DNA of 64,000 bases from an uncultured Microbacterium sp. (GCF_947488465.1 NZ_CANKZA010000001.1:124001-188000), one strand, 5' to 3'; shown: positions 21,489 to 30,486, counted from the first letter of the stretch. Notes: generated by a model from the letters alone, not told the origin. Translations and numbers: made by a program.

Positions 21489-21529
21489 CCCGATCTGCGG
21501 GTTCAGCCCGGGCGGGTGGGCAGATCGGG
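21489..21529. repeat. Hairpin repeat 3 near the DUF559-like gene
   Basis: CCCGATCTGC (21489-21498) and GCAGATCGGG (21520-21529) form a perfect 10-base inverted repeat with an inner CGGG/CCCG. The right arm runs on as CCCCCTC, matching the GCAGATYGSGYCCCCT pattern of hairpins 1 and 2. It lies between the histidine kinase stop and the start of the DUF559-like gene, so this gene has the motif on both sides. Confidence 0.75.
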
Positions 21530-21552
21530 CCCCCTCGAGCGCCGAGCGCCGG

Positions 21553-23034
21553 TCAGGATGCCGGGGTCCCGGGCCGCGCGGGGAGTCGCACCTCGAACAC
21601 GGTGGCGCCGGGTTCGCTTTCCACGGACAGCGTGCCGTGGTGCGCTGTCGCGATCGCCTTCGCGATGGACAGGCCCAGCCCGGTACCCCCGGTCTGGCGT
21701 GCGCGGGACGAGTCGGCGCGCGCGAAGCGCTCGAAGAGTTCATCCGCGACCGCGGGGTCGATGCCGGGCCCGTCGTCGGCCACGCGCACCACGGCATCGC
21801 CGTCCTCGAGTCGCACGGTCGTGGTGACGCGGGTGCCGTCCGGAGTGTGTACGCGGGCGTTCGCGAGCAGGTTCGCGAGGACCTGGTGGAGACGCGTGGC
21901 GTCTCCGGCCACCACAACGGGCTCTTCCCCGACATCGATGATCCACTCGTGGTGCGGGCCCGCTGCCTGCGCATCGGCGACCGAGTCCACGGCGACGCGC
22001 GTGAGGTCGACCGTGCCGTAGACGAGCTCTTTGCCCTCGTCGAGGCGGGCGAGCAACAGCAGGTCTTCGACCAGGGTCGTCATCCGCAGCGACGCGGCCT
22101 GGATCCGCTCGAGCCCGTGTTGGGAATGCTGCGCCCCGGCTTCGATCTGCGCTGTCGTCGCCCCCGCCCCCGCGCCGAGGCTCAGGGCCTTCAGTGACAG
22201 CTCGGAGTAGCCGCGGATCGCGGCCAGGGGGGTGCGCAGTTCGTGGCTCGCATCGGCGACGAACGCCCGCATCCGCTCTTCGTTTCGCTGACGGGCGGCC
22301 AAGGAGGTGTCGACGTGGTCGAGAAGGGTGTTCAGGGCGGCACCCACTCGGCCGATTTCATCGGAGTCATCGGCTTCGGATGCCGGGACCCGCTCGGAGA
22401 TCGTCACATCGCCGGAATCGAGAGGTTGTGCTGCGACGCGCGCCGCCGTGTCGGCGACGGAGCGAAGAGGTCTCAACGAGCGGCGGATCACGATGGCGAT
22501 CACGGCAGCGAGCACCAGCAGGCCGCCGAGCGTCAGGAGCGTCACCGTCGTGAGGATCTGCGCGACCGTGGAACTGAGTTCGGATGTGGGCATCCCGACG
22601 ATGTAATACAGGCTCCCGGACGCGCCCTGCAGTTTCACGCGATACTCGCCGAGACCGGCGACGGAGACCGTGCCCCAGCCGTCGGGTTCGACACTGCCGA
22701 CGACGCTCTCCGCGTCGGTGAGCGCCACGACGTCGCCGTCCTGGTCGATGTACGCGCCGCTCGTGCCGTCGTATGACTGCATCACGAGAAGAGTGCCGAC
22801 CTCCTGGCGCCCGTTGTCGAGCACAGAGGCAGCGGTGCTGGAGCTACTGGGGAGGAAGAGGATGCGGCTCGATGCCGCCGTCACTTGGGCGTCGAGGTTG
22901 GTCCGCATGATCTGACCGAGAATCGTCCCGGTCGCCAGCCCCACGGCGATGAGGATCAACGCCACGAGTGAGACGACCGTGATGATCAGGCGGGTCTGCA
23001 AGCTCCAGCGTCGACGCGTACGCGAAGCGGTCAC
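21553..23034 (-). CDS. Membrane sensor histidine kinase (TcrY/MprB-like)
   Basis: This is a 493-residue sensor: short cytoplasmic start, TM1 (about 17-40), a 110-residue extracytoplasmic loop, TM2 (about 158-185), HAMP, then the dimerisation/phosphoacceptor box ASHELRTPLAA with His264, and an ATPase domain with N box LANLLANARVHTP, DDGPGIDP and GGTGLGLSIAKAI. The outer loop has no recognised sensory domain. Its start overlaps the regulator stop by four bases (ATGA). The signal is unknown. Confidence 0.92.
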   Translation of the reverse strand: MTASRTRRRWSLQTRLIITVVSLVALILIAVGLATGTILGQIMRTNLDAQVTAASSRILFLPSSSSTAASVLDNGRQEVGTLLVMQSYDGTSGAYIDQDGDVVALTDAESVVGSVEPDGWGTVSVAGLGEYRVKLQGASGSLYYIVGMPTSELSSTVAQILTTVTLLTLGGLLVLAAVIAIVIRRSLRPLRSVADTAARVAAQPLDSGDVTISERVPASEADDSDEIGRVGAALNTLLDHVDTSLAARQRNEERMRAFVADASHELRTPLAAIRGYSELSLKALSLGAGAGATTAQIEAGAQHSQHGLERIQAASLRMTTLVEDLLLLARLDEGKELVYGTVDLTRVAVDSVADAQAAGPHHEWIIDVGEEPVVVAGDATRLHQVLANLLANARVHTPDGTRVTTTVRLEDGDAVVRVADDGPGIDPAVADELFERFARADSSRARQTGGTGLGLSIAKAIATAHHGTLSVESEPGATVFEVRLPARPGTPAS

Positions 23035-23765
23035 TGGGGTGCTTTGATCATGTAACCGACGCCGCGCACGGTGTGGATGAGCGGGTCGCGGCCGGCATCG
23101 ATCTTCTTCCGCAAGTAAGAGATGTACAACTCGACGACCGACGACCGGCCACCGAAGTCGTAGTTCCAGACACGGTCGAGGATCTGCGCCTTCGAGACGA
23201 CACGGCGCTGGTTTCGCATGAGGAAGCGGAGGAGCTCGAACTCCGTCGCCGTCAGCTCGATCTCGGTCCCGTCGCGTTCGACTTCGTGCGAATCCTCATT
23301 GAGGGTCAATGCGCCGACGCGCAGGATGGGGTCCGACCCACCCGCTGTGGCATTCCCGGCCCGGCGCATGAGACCGCGGAGACGCGCGACCACTTCTTCG
23401 AGACTGAACGGTTTCGTGACATAGTCGTCACCGCCCGCCGTGAGGCCGGCCACGCGGTCGGAGACCGCATCCTTCGCGGTCAGGAACAGAACGGGGACGT
23501 CGTTGCCGGAGTGCCGCAGTCGCTGCAGCACGGCCATGCCGTCGAGGTCCGGCATCATGATGTCGAGGACGAGTGCGTCGGGATCGAACTCGCGCGCCAC
23601 AGTCAAGGCGTCGTAACCCGACCCGGCCGTGCGGACCTCCCAGCCCTCCATCCGGAGGGCCATCGACAACAGGTCGGTCAACATCTGCTCGTCGTCCACG
23701 ACCAACACGCGCAGCGGCGATCCGTCGGGACGGTGCAGGGCCGGGGAGGGGGTGAGCGCGGTCAT
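23031..23765 (-). CDS. OmpR-family response regulator
   Basis: This is a 244-residue two-domain regulator. The receiver has acidic pair VDDE (23-26), phosphoacceptor Asp68 in ALVLDIMMPDLDG and the conserved TAKD and KPFSLEE near its end. The C-terminal winged helix has ELTATEFELLRFLMRNQRRVVSK and YISYLRKKID. ATG 23765 is preferred to GTG 23786. It heads the operon with the histidine kinase and is divergent from corA. CTATG repeats in the shared upstream region are likely binding sites. Confidence 0.92.
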   Translation of the reverse strand: MTALTPSPALHRPDGSPLRVLVVDDEQMLTDLLSMALRMEGWEVRTAGSGYDALTVAREFDPDALVLDIMMPDLDGMAVLQRLRHSGNDVPVLFLTAKDAVSDRVAGLTAGGDDYVTKPFSLEEVVARLRGLMRRAGNATAGGSDPILRVGALTLNEDSHEVERDGTEIELTATEFELLRFLMRNQRRVVSKAQILDRVWNYDFGGRSSVVELYISYLRKKIDAGRDPLIHTVRGVGYMIKAPQ

Positions 23766-23797
23766 TCCCCTATTGTCGTGGCCCACCTGTGGAGCGG

Positions 23798-23825
23798 CTA
23801 TGGCCGAGCCTATGCAGAGTCTATG
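23798..23825 (-). promoter_or_regulatory. Likely response-regulator binding repeats
   Basis: Three direct CTATG repeats lie at 23798-23802, 23810-23814 and 23821-23825 (CATAG on the reverse strand), 12 and 11 bases apart, so one helical turn each. OmpR-family regulators bind direct repeats with this period. The site lies 33-60 bases upstream of the regulator start, between it and corA, which fits autoregulation and possible control of corA. Confidence 0.5.
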
Positions 23826-23878
23826 AATTGGATCCGAAGCGTTCGGGGGTGCCGTGCGCTGCGGCCTAGTGTTGCAGC

Positions 23879-24892
23879 ATGGTCGCCTTCCACACCGTCG
23901 TGTACGTCGACGGCTCGCCTGTCCTCACCGATGCGTCGCCCACCGAGGCGCTCGCCGAGGCGCGGGCCCGGGACGGGCTCGCCTGGATCGGGGTGACTGG
24001 CGCGACCGATGACGAGGTGCGGGCGCTCGGATCCGACCTCGGGCTGAACCGGCTCGGTGTCCTCGAGGCGCTCCGCGGGCATCAGCGGTCGAAGTTCGAG
24101 CAATACGGCGATGATCTGTTCCTCGTCCTCCAACCCGCGCGCTACGACGATGCATCCGAGACGGTCCAGTGCGACGAAGTGGACGTGTTCGTCTCGGAGA
24201 AGCTCGTCGTCGCGATCACGCGGACACCCCAGGTCGACCTGAAGCAGGCCCGTGAGCGCCTGGAGAAGCATCCGGAGGTCTTCGCCAACGGTGCGCTGGG
24301 TGTCGTGTGGGTGATCACCGAATTGGTCACCCGCGGGTATCGCGGCGTCCTCGACGGCGTCGAAAACGACATCGATGAGATCGAAGAGGAGCTCTTCGGA
24401 GAGCAGCCGGATGTGTCCCGCCGCATTTTCGGCCTGCAGCGTGAAGTGATCGACCTGCAGCATGCCACCGCGCCGCTGCCGGACATCCTCGATCGTTTGC
24501 GCGGGCTCTCCGCGCGGCACCACAGCAGCCTGGGGGAGTCGGCCTTCCGGGAGGTGACCGACCGTGCGCGCTACGTAGAAGGTCGCGTCTCGGGGTTTCG
24601 GCAGACGCTCGACACCGCGCTCAGCATCCACGCGACGATGGTCGAGCAGCGCCGCAACGAGCAGATGAAGGCAATGACCGAGACGAGTCTGCAACAGAAC
24701 GACCAGGTCAAAAAGATCTCGTCCTGGGCCGCCATCGGTTTCGCGCCGACGCTGATCGCCGGGATCTACGGCATGAATTTCCGCGCGATGCCCGAACTCG
24801 ACTGGGCCTTCGGCTATCCGTTCGCGATCGCCCTGATGGTGGCCGTCAGCGCCGGGCTCTACGTCGTGTTCAAGAAGAACGACTGGCTGTGA
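23879..24892 (+). CDS. corA: CorA-family magnesium/cobalt transporter
   Basis: This is a 337-residue 2-TM-GxN channel. The long soluble funnel contains the characteristic charged helices (VENDIDEIEEELFG, LDTALSIHATMVEQRRNEQMK). TM1 ends in YGMNF, the selectivity signature, followed by the outer loop RAMPELDWAFG and TM2, then a basic tail KKNDWL. ATG 23879 lies six bases after a TAGTGT -10 box (23867-23872), a leaderless start. It is divergent from the two-component system. Confidence 0.93.
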   Translation: MVAFHTVVYVDGSPVLTDASPTEALAEARARDGLAWIGVTGATDDEVRALGSDLGLNRLGVLEALRGHQRSKFEQYGDDLFLVLQPARYDDASETVQCDEVDVFVSEKLVVAITRTPQVDLKQARERLEKHPEVFANGALGVVWVITELVTRGYRGVLDGVENDIDEIEEELFGEQPDVSRRIFGLQREVIDLQHATAPLPDILDRLRGLSARHHSSLGESAFREVTDRARYVEGRVSGFRQTLDTALSIHATMVEQRRNEQMKAMTETSLQQNDQVKKISSWAAIGFAPTLIAGIYGMNFRAMPELDWAFGYPFAIALMVAVSAGLYVVFKKNDWL

Positions 24893-24900
24893 CATGAGAT

Positions 24901-24923
24901 GGCCCCCGAGGATCTCGGGGGCC
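24901..24923. terminator. Bidirectional hairpin between corA and gnd
   Basis: GGCCCCCGAG (24901-24910) and CTCGGGGGCC (24914-24923) form a perfect 10-pair hairpin with a 3-base loop, between the corA stop (24892) and the gnd stop on the other strand (24933). It can serve both convergent genes. The T run is weak, as is usual in high-GC genomes. Confidence 0.8.
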
Positions 24924-24932
24924 GCCTCTCTG

Positions 24933-26384
24933 TCAGTGCGTGTCTTCGGCTTCGATTTCGGTGCGGTCGCCCGACCACAGCGTGTGGAACGTACCCGGCT
25001 TGTCGGTGCGGCGATATGTGTGCGCGCCGAAGAAGTCGCGCTGTCCCTGGATGAGGGCGGCGGGCAGGCGCTCCGCGCGCAGACCGTCGTAGTAGGCCAG
25101 CGACGAGCTGAAGGCGGGGGCGGGGATGCCGGCGCCCGCGGCGACCTGGACGATGTCGCGCCAGGCATCCTGCGCCCGGCCCAGGGCCTCGACGAAGTAC
25201 GGAGCGCTGAGGAGGACCGGCAGTTCCGGCTCCGCGGCGTAGGCGTCGGCGATGCGGTTCAGGAACTGGGCGCGGATGATGCACCCGCCGCGCCAGATCC
25301 GGCTGATCGCTCCGAGATCGATCGTCCAGCCGTACTGCGCGGCGCCGGCGCGGATCTCGTCGAAGCCCTGCGAGTACGCGACAATCTTCGACGCGTAGAG
25401 CGCGAGGCGCACCTGCTCGATGAACGCGTCGGCATCCGGAACCGTAAAGGCGTCGTCGGACGGCCCGGGGAGAGCACCCGACACATCTCGCTGCTCCCGA
25501 TGGCTCGACAGTGAACGGGCGAACGTGGCCTCGGCGATCCCGGAGACCGGCACACCCAGATCGAGCGCGGTCTGCACCGTCCAGGCACCCGTGCCCTTGG
25601 CGCCCGCTTCATCGACGATGACGTCGACGAGCGGCAAGCCGGTCGCCGCATCGTTCTGGCGCAGCACCTCGGCGGTGATCTCGATCAGGTAGCTCTCGAG
25701 CTCCCCACGGTTCCACTCGGCGAACACGTCGGCGATTTCGGCGGGAGTCTTACCGGTTCCGCGGCGGATGAGGTCGTACGCCTCGGCGATCAGCTGCATG
25801 TCGGCGTACTCGATGCCGTTGTGCACCATCTTGACGAAGTGGCCCGCGCCGTCGTGACCCACGTGCGTGACGCAGGGCTCACCCTCGGCGACCGCGGCGA
25901 TCGAACGGAGGATCGGGCCGAGCGTGACCCATGCGGCGTCGGGGCCACCGGGCATGAGGGACGGGCCGAGAAGTGCGCCCTCTTCGCCACCCGAGACGCC
26001 CATGCCGACGAAGTTGAAGCCGGCCTCGCCGACCGCCTTCTCGCGACGGATCGTGTCGGTGAACAGCGAATTGCCGCCGTCGATGATGATGTCGCCCGGT
26101 TCGAAGACGCGCATGAGCTCGTCGATGACCGCGTCGGTCGGCCGACCGGCCTTGACCATGATGATCGCAGTGCGCGGCTTCTGCAGAGCGGCGGCGAACT
26201 CCTCGTACGTGCTCGCCGGCACGAACCCGGCTTCGGGGTGTTCCGTGACGAGCGTCTCGGTCTTCTCGTAGGAGCGGTTGAACACGGCGACCGTGTTGCC
26301 CTCGCGGCTGGCGAGATTGCGAGCGAGATTCGATCCCATCACCGCGAGTCCTACGACTCCGATGTTGGCGGTGGATGCGGGCAT
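24933..26384 (-). CDS. gnd: NADP-dependent 6-phosphogluconate dehydrogenase (decarboxylating)
   Basis: Gnd oxidises 6-phosphogluconate to ribulose-5-phosphate, making NADPH. The 483-residue product has the dinucleotide loop GLAVMGSNLARN (10-21), NRSYEKT (NADP-preferring), the substrate signature GVSGGEEGALLGPSLMPGG, HVGHDGAGHFVKMVHNGIEY with the catalytic Lys, and the C-terminal tail with RTDKPGTFHTLWSGDRTE. It follows gntR on the same strand with a 48-base gap and a GAGGAG site, so it is probably transcribed with gntR and linked to the gluconate operon next door. Confidence 0.96.
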   Translation of the reverse strand: MPASTANIGVVGLAVMGSNLARNLASREGNTVAVFNRSYEKTETLVTEHPEAGFVPASTYEEFAAALQKPRTAIIMVKAGRPTDAVIDELMRVFEPGDIIIDGGNSLFTDTIRREKAVGEAGFNFVGMGVSGGEEGALLGPSLMPGGPDAAWVTLGPILRSIAAVAEGEPCVTHVGHDGAGHFVKMVHNGIEYADMQLIAEAYDLIRRGTGKTPAEIADVFAEWNRGELESYLIEITAEVLRQNDAATGLPLVDVIVDEAGAKGTGAWTVQTALDLGVPVSGIAEATFARSLSSHREQRDVSGALPGPSDDAFTVPDADAFIEQVRLALYASKIVAYSQGFDEIRAGAAQYGWTIDLGAISRIWRGGCIIRAQFLNRIADAYAAEPELPVLLSAPYFVEALGRAQDAWRDIVQVAAGAGIPAPAFSSSLAYYDGLRAERLPAALIQGQRDFFGAHTYRRTDKPGTFHTLWSGDRTEIEAEDTH

Positions 26385-26432
26385 GGAGAACTCCTCAGTG
26401 TTCAGGGGTCGAGATCGAGAGTACCGGGCGCG

Positions 26433-27140
26433 TCACAAGTCGCGCACTTCGCCAGAAACAAGTGTCAGGTGCTCACGGGCGGCGGTCTCCGCGGCGACCT
26501 CGTCAGCGGCGGCGATGGCGCGGGCTGTGGCGAGGTGGGCTTCGAGCGTGCCGACGCGCGGGATGCGGGGCGTCAGGCCGCGGGTCGAGCGTCCCCGCAG
26601 GATCTCGGAGATCGGTCCGACCAGCTGGTGGAAGAGAGCATTGCCGCTCGCCTCCAGCAACAACGCGTGATAGGCGATGTCGATCGCGAGATACGCATCG
26701 CTGTCGCCCTCTCCGCGCGCGCCATGGTCGCTGAGCTCCGTCGCGAGGCGCACGAGTTCGGCGCGCTGGGTCTCGGTGGCGTGTTCGGCCGCGAGACGGG
26801 CGGCGACCGGTTCGACCGCGACGCGCAGTTGCGTCAACTCGACGAGGAGATCTCGTCGTCGCGGCCCGTCGAGCGTCCACTGGATTACGCGTGCATCGAG
26901 GCTGTCCCACTCCCCGCGGGGACGCACGATGAGCCCGACGCGGCGTTTGGAGGAGAGGAGTCCGTGGGCTTCGAGGACCCGTACGGCTTCCCTCACGACG
27001 GTGCGCGACGCACCGTGCTCGCGCTCGAGCGTCGCGGCAGTCATGACCGTGCCCTGCGGAATGTCTCCACCGGCGATGCGGCGTCCGAGGACCTCCACGA
27101 GGTGTGCGTGTGAGGCCTTGTCGGGGAGGGGGAGGGGCAT
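26433..27140 (-). CDS. FadR-type GntR-family regulator of the gluconate operon
   Basis: This is a 235-residue regulator. The N-terminal winged helix-turn-helix has ATLEREHGASRTVVREAVRV; the C-terminal all-helical FCD domain has LAIDIAYHALLLEASGNALF, with the His pattern that binds a metal and sugar acid. ATG 27140 is preceded by AAGGA; an upstream in-frame start is less likely. It is divergent from gntP across two AAGTA/TACTT palindromes, so it probably represses gntP-idnO-idnD-gntK and perhaps itself and gnd, with gluconate or a phosphorylated product as inducer (inference). Confidence 0.88.
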   Translation of the reverse strand: MPLPLPDKASHAHLVEVLGRRIAGGDIPQGTVMTAATLEREHGASRTVVREAVRVLEAHGLLSSKRRVGLIVRPRGEWDSLDARVIQWTLDGPRRRDLLVELTQLRVAVEPVAARLAAEHATETQRAELVRLATELSDHGARGEGDSDAYLAIDIAYHALLLEASGNALFHQLVGPISEILRGRSTRGLTPRIPRVGTLEAHLATARAIAAADEVAAETAAREHLTLVSGEVRDL

Positions 27141-27184
27141 CGGGGTCCTTCGTTCGTGGCCAGCGTAGCGTGTGCCGGAACGAA

Positions 27185-27217
27185 AAGTACGACTATTACT
27201 TGTCAAAAGTAGTACTT
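27185..27217. promoter_or_regulatory. Paired operators of the gluconate regulon
   Basis: Site 1 is AAGTA-N7-TACTT (27185-27201). Site 2 is AAGTAGTACTT (27207-27217), a palindrome with a 1-base centre. Centres are about 19 bases apart, on the same helix face within two turns. The stretch is AT-rich compared with its surroundings and lies between the divergent gntR and gntP starts, so one dimer pair could control both promoters. Confidence 0.7.
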
Positions 27218-27288
27218 ATGTGGCAACGTGTCCCGCACGACGTCGGGACCGGTCCCGACTTGTGGATGATTCACTGGAGAACACACCC

Positions 27289-28674
27289 ATGGATGAGTGG
27301 ACGCAAACCCTCGGCGCGGTGCCGTTGCTGCTGATTGCAGCAGGCGCGATCGCCGTAATTCTGATCTTGATCATTCGCGTGAAGCTGCACGCGTTTCTCG
27401 TGTTGGTGCTGGTCTCGCTGCTGACAGCGCTGGCGACCGGCATCCCGGTGGGGGAGATCGGTAAAGTCCTGGTCGACAGTTTCAGTGGCACGGTGGGTGC
27501 GGTCGCCCTGCTGGTCGGTCTCGGAGCGATGCTCGGTGCGCTCGTGGAGACCTCCGGCGGTGCCCGTGTGCTGGCGGAGAAGATGGTCTCGATCTTCGGC
27601 GAGAAGCGGGCCGCGTTCGCGCTCGGCGTCGCGTCGCTCATCATGGGCTTCCCGATGTTCTTCGATGCGGGCCTGATCGTCATGTTGCCGATCATCTTCG
27701 CCGTGGGGCGTCGCATCGGTGGCAAGCACATGCTGCTGTTCGGCATCACCGCTGCGGCCGCCTTCTCGGTCATGCACGTCTTCGTACCCCCGCACCCCGG
27801 CCCGATCACGGCGAGCGAGACGTACGGCGCGAACTTGGGCCTCGTCCTGCTCCTCGGTCTGGTCGTCGCTCTCCCAACCTGGTACATCACCGGCTACCTC
27901 TGGGCGAGGTTCGTCGACAAGCGCATTCCGCTCCCCATCATGAATCTCTTCGGGGGTGAGGATGTGCAGCCCACCAACCCGCCGAAGGCGGGAACGGTGA
28001 TCGGCGTGCTGTCGATCCCGCTGTTCCTGATCTTGCTGAACACGGGCGTCTCGTCGTTGGTATCCACCGGCACGCTCGACGGGGAAGCCGTCTGGGTCCA
28101 GGCGCTCCGCCTCATCGGCACCAGCCAGATTGCGCTGCTCATCTCCGTCCTCGTCGCCCTGTTCGTCCTCGGGACGCGACGCGGTGTCCACGGCACCGCC
28201 CTGGAGAAGATCGTCGACTCGTCGCTCGGTCCGATCTGCTCGGTCGTCCTCATCACTGGTGCCGGAGGCATGTTCGGCGGGGTGCTGCGCGCCTCCGGCA
28301 TCGGCGACGCCCTGTCGGACTCCCTTGCCTCGATCGGGATTCCGGTGATCTTCGCCGCGTACCTCATCGCTGTCGTCCTCCGTGTCGCGCAGGGCTCGGC
28401 GACGGTGGCACTCGTGACCGCCGCGGGCCTCGTGGCCCCGGCGATCGTCGCCGCGGACTTCTCGCCGCTCCAGATCGCGTGCGCCGTCCTGGCCACCGCC
28501 GCGGGTTCCGTGTTCGCGGGTCACGTGAACGACTCGGGATTCTGGCTCGTGGGTCGCCTCATGGGAATGGACGTCAAGACGACGCTGAAGACCTGGACCG
28601 TCCAGCAAGCGCTCGAATCGGTCGTCGGCTTCGCCATCGTGCTCGTGCTGTTCGGGCTGGTGTCCTTTGTCTAG
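27289..28674 (+). CDS. gntP: Gluconate:H+ symporter, GntP family
   Basis: This is a 461-residue inner-membrane permease with about 12-14 helices. Family blocks are visible: AFLVLVLVSLLTALATGIP, MLGALVETSGGARVLAEKMV, FPMFFDAGLIVMLPIIFAVG, HVFVPPHPGPITASETYGA and GHVNDSGFWLVGRLMGM. ATG 27289 gives the usual short amino terminus; the frame is open further upstream but those starts would run through the operator. Substrates in the family are gluconate, idonate and related sugar acids, which fits the genes that follow. The 3' end overlaps idnO by 8 bases. Confidence 0.92.
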   Translation: MDEWTQTLGAVPLLLIAAGAIAVILILIIRVKLHAFLVLVLVSLLTALATGIPVGEIGKVLVDSFSGTVGAVALLVGLGAMLGALVETSGGARVLAEKMVSIFGEKRAAFALGVASLIMGFPMFFDAGLIVMLPIIFAVGRRIGGKHMLLFGITAAAAFSVMHVFVPPHPGPITASETYGANLGLVLLLGLVVALPTWYITGYLWARFVDKRIPLPIMNLFGGEDVQPTNPPKAGTVIGVLSIPLFLILLNTGVSSLVSTGTLDGEAVWVQALRLIGTSQIALLISVLVALFVLGTRRGVHGTALEKIVDSSLGPICSVVLITGAGGMFGGVLRASGIGDALSDSLASIGIPVIFAAYLIAVVLRVAQGSATVALVTAAGLVAPAIVAADFSPLQIACAVLATAAGSVFAGHVNDSGFWLVGRLMGMDVKTTLKTWTVQQALESVVGFAIVLVLFGLVSFV

Positions 28675-29443
28675 TCAGCCCCCGCTGTTCGACCTGACCG
28701 GCAAAACCGCGCTGGTCACCGGTTCGTCCCGCGGGCTCGGCCATGCTCTGGCCGACGCGCTGGCGGCCGCAGGAGCGCACGTCATCATCCACGGGCGCGA
28801 CCCGCGGTCGGTGACCCGCTCCGCCGAGCTCATCGCCGAGCGCCGCGGGGGAGAGCCCGACACGGTCACGTTCGACGTGACCGATGCGGCGGAGGTCGAA
28901 AAAGCGATCGGTCTTCTCGTCGGCCGCGTCGGGACTCCCGACATCCTGGTCAACAACGCGGGAATCCAACGGCGGGCGCCGATCGGCGAGTTCTCGATCT
29001 CGGACTGGGATGCGGTGATCTCGGCAAATCTCTCCAGTGCGTTCTACGTGTCGCGCTGGGTCGTTCCGGGCATGATCGACCGGGGCTCCGGGAAGATCGT
29101 CAATGTCGGATCGGTCCAGTCGGCGCTGGCCCGTCAGACCATCGCACCGTACTCGGCGAGCAAGGGCGGTGTCGCCTCTCTCAGCCGGGGGATGGCCGCC
29201 GACCTGGCCCGCTTCGGCATCCAGGTCAACACACTCTCCCCGGGGTATTTCGCGACCGAGATGAACGCCGCCCTCGTCGCCGACGAGGACTTCACCGGAT
29301 GGGTGTCGGCGCGAACGCCCGCCGGACGGTGGGGCCGCGTGGAGGAACTGAGCGGACCACTCGTCTTCCTCGCATCTTCGGCGAGTGATTTCGTCAGCGG
29401 CCAGAACCTGTTCGTCGACGGCGGCATGACCGCCGTCGTGTGA
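28667..29443 (+). CDS. idnO: SDR oxidoreductase, gluconate 5-dehydrogenase type
   Basis: This is a 258-residue short-chain dehydrogenase with cofactor loop TGSSRGLG, NNAG, catalytic Ser in VGSVQSALAR and YSASKGG (Tyr/Lys), and C-terminal GRVEELSGPLVFLASSASDF. Together with its neighbours it most likely reduces 5-keto-D-gluconate to D-gluconate, the second step of idonate breakdown. The start is a TTG eight bases inside the end of gntP, so translation is coupled. Assignment to IdnO rests on operon context plus general SDR similarity. Confidence 0.82.
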   Translation: MSSQPPLFDLTGKTALVTGSSRGLGHALADALAAAGAHVIIHGRDPRSVTRSAELIAERRGGEPDTVTFDVTDAAEVEKAIGLLVGRVGTPDILVNNAGIQRRAPIGEFSISDWDAVISANLSSAFYVSRWVVPGMIDRGSGKIVNVGSVQSALARQTIAPYSASKGGVASLSRGMAADLARFGIQVNTLSPGYFATEMNAALVADEDFTGWVSARTPAGRWGRVEELSGPLVFLASSASDFVSGQNLFVDGGMTAVV

Positions 29444-29466
29444 TCGTGGACGAGAAAAGAGATCGC

Positions 29467-30486
29467 ATGGATGCCGTCGTCATCACCGGAAAGCGCGACA
29501 TCGCGGTGTCGGACCTCCCCGTTCCCCTTCCTGCCGCCGGTCAGGTGCGGCTACGCATCGGCTACGTCGGTGTGTGCGGATCAGATCTGCACTACTTCTT
29601 CGAGGGAGCCAACGGCGCCTTCGTCGTCACGGAGCCTCTTGTTCCGGGTCACGAGGTCTCCGGCTGGGTCGACAGCGACCCGTCGGGCGAGTTCGCGACG
29701 GGCACCGCGGTCACCGTGCACCCGGCGCGGTTCGGAGCGGCGCATCCTGATGTGCCCGCGGCGCCGCATCTGTGGCCGGGCGGGTCCTACCTCGGGAGCG
29801 CGTCGACCGTTCCGCACACGCAGGGAGCGATGAGCGAGTACCTGCTCGTGGAGCGGGACATGATCCGAGCGCTGCCGTCCGAGCTTCCGCTGCGCCGCGC
29901 GGTGCTGGCCGAGCCGCTCGCGGTCGCTCTGCACGGCGCGGGACGAGCCGGCGACCTCGCGGGCGCCCGGGTTCTCGTGTGCGGTGCGGGACCGATCGGG
30001 CTACTCTCCCTCGTGGCCGCGCGCGCCCGCGGTGCGCGCGAGGTGACGGTCAGCGACCTGTTGCCCGAGCCGCTCGAGCGTGCGCGTCGACTGGGCGCGG
30101 ACGCCGTGATCCAGATCGGGGTCGACGATGTCGGCAGTGAAGAGTTCGATGTCGTCTTGGAATGCTCGGGAGCGGCCGCAGCCGTGACCGCTGCGCTGAT
30201 CGCCGTCCGGCGGAGAGGGGTGGTCGTCCAGATCGGGATGCTTCCCGCGGAACCCCGTCCGATCTCCCTGGCGCCGCTCGTCTCGAAGGAAGCGACGTTG
30301 GTCGGTGCGTTCCGCTTCTTCGACGAGATCGACGAAGCGATCGTGCTGCTTACGGCACATCCCGCGATCGAATCGGTCATCACGCACGTCTTCGGTCCGC
30401 AGCATGCGCGCGTCGCCTTCGACACGGCGCGGGAGTCGGCGCAGAGCGGCAAAGTGGTGGTCCAGATGGGGGTGGAGGCAACGTGA
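29467..30486 (+). CDS. idnD: Zinc alcohol dehydrogenase, L-idonate 5-dehydrogenase type
   Basis: This is a 339-residue medium-chain dehydrogenase. The catalytic zinc site is indicated by VGVCGSDLHYFFEG and PLVPGHEVSGWV; a Rossmann loop VLVCGAGPIGLLSLVAA follows. The stretch after GHE (HPARFGAAHPDVPAAPHL) lacks the usual four-cysteine structural zinc lobe. ATG 29467 has an AAGAGA site; a GTG at 29440 overlapping the idnO stop is an alternative. In context it would oxidise L-idonate to 5-ketogluconate. Confidence 0.83.
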   Translation: MDAVVITGKRDIAVSDLPVPLPAAGQVRLRIGYVGVCGSDLHYFFEGANGAFVVTEPLVPGHEVSGWVDSDPSGEFATGTAVTVHPARFGAAHPDVPAAPHLWPGGSYLGSASTVPHTQGAMSEYLLVERDMIRALPSELPLRRAVLAEPLAVALHGAGRAGDLAGARVLVCGAGPIGLLSLVAARARGAREVTVSDLLPEPLERARRLGADAVIQIGVDDVGSEEFDVVLECSGAAAAVTAALIAVRRRGVVVQIGMLPAEPRPISLAPLVSKEATLVGAFRFFDEIDEAIVLLTAHPAIESVITHVFGPQHARVAFDTARESAQSGKVVVQMGVEAT

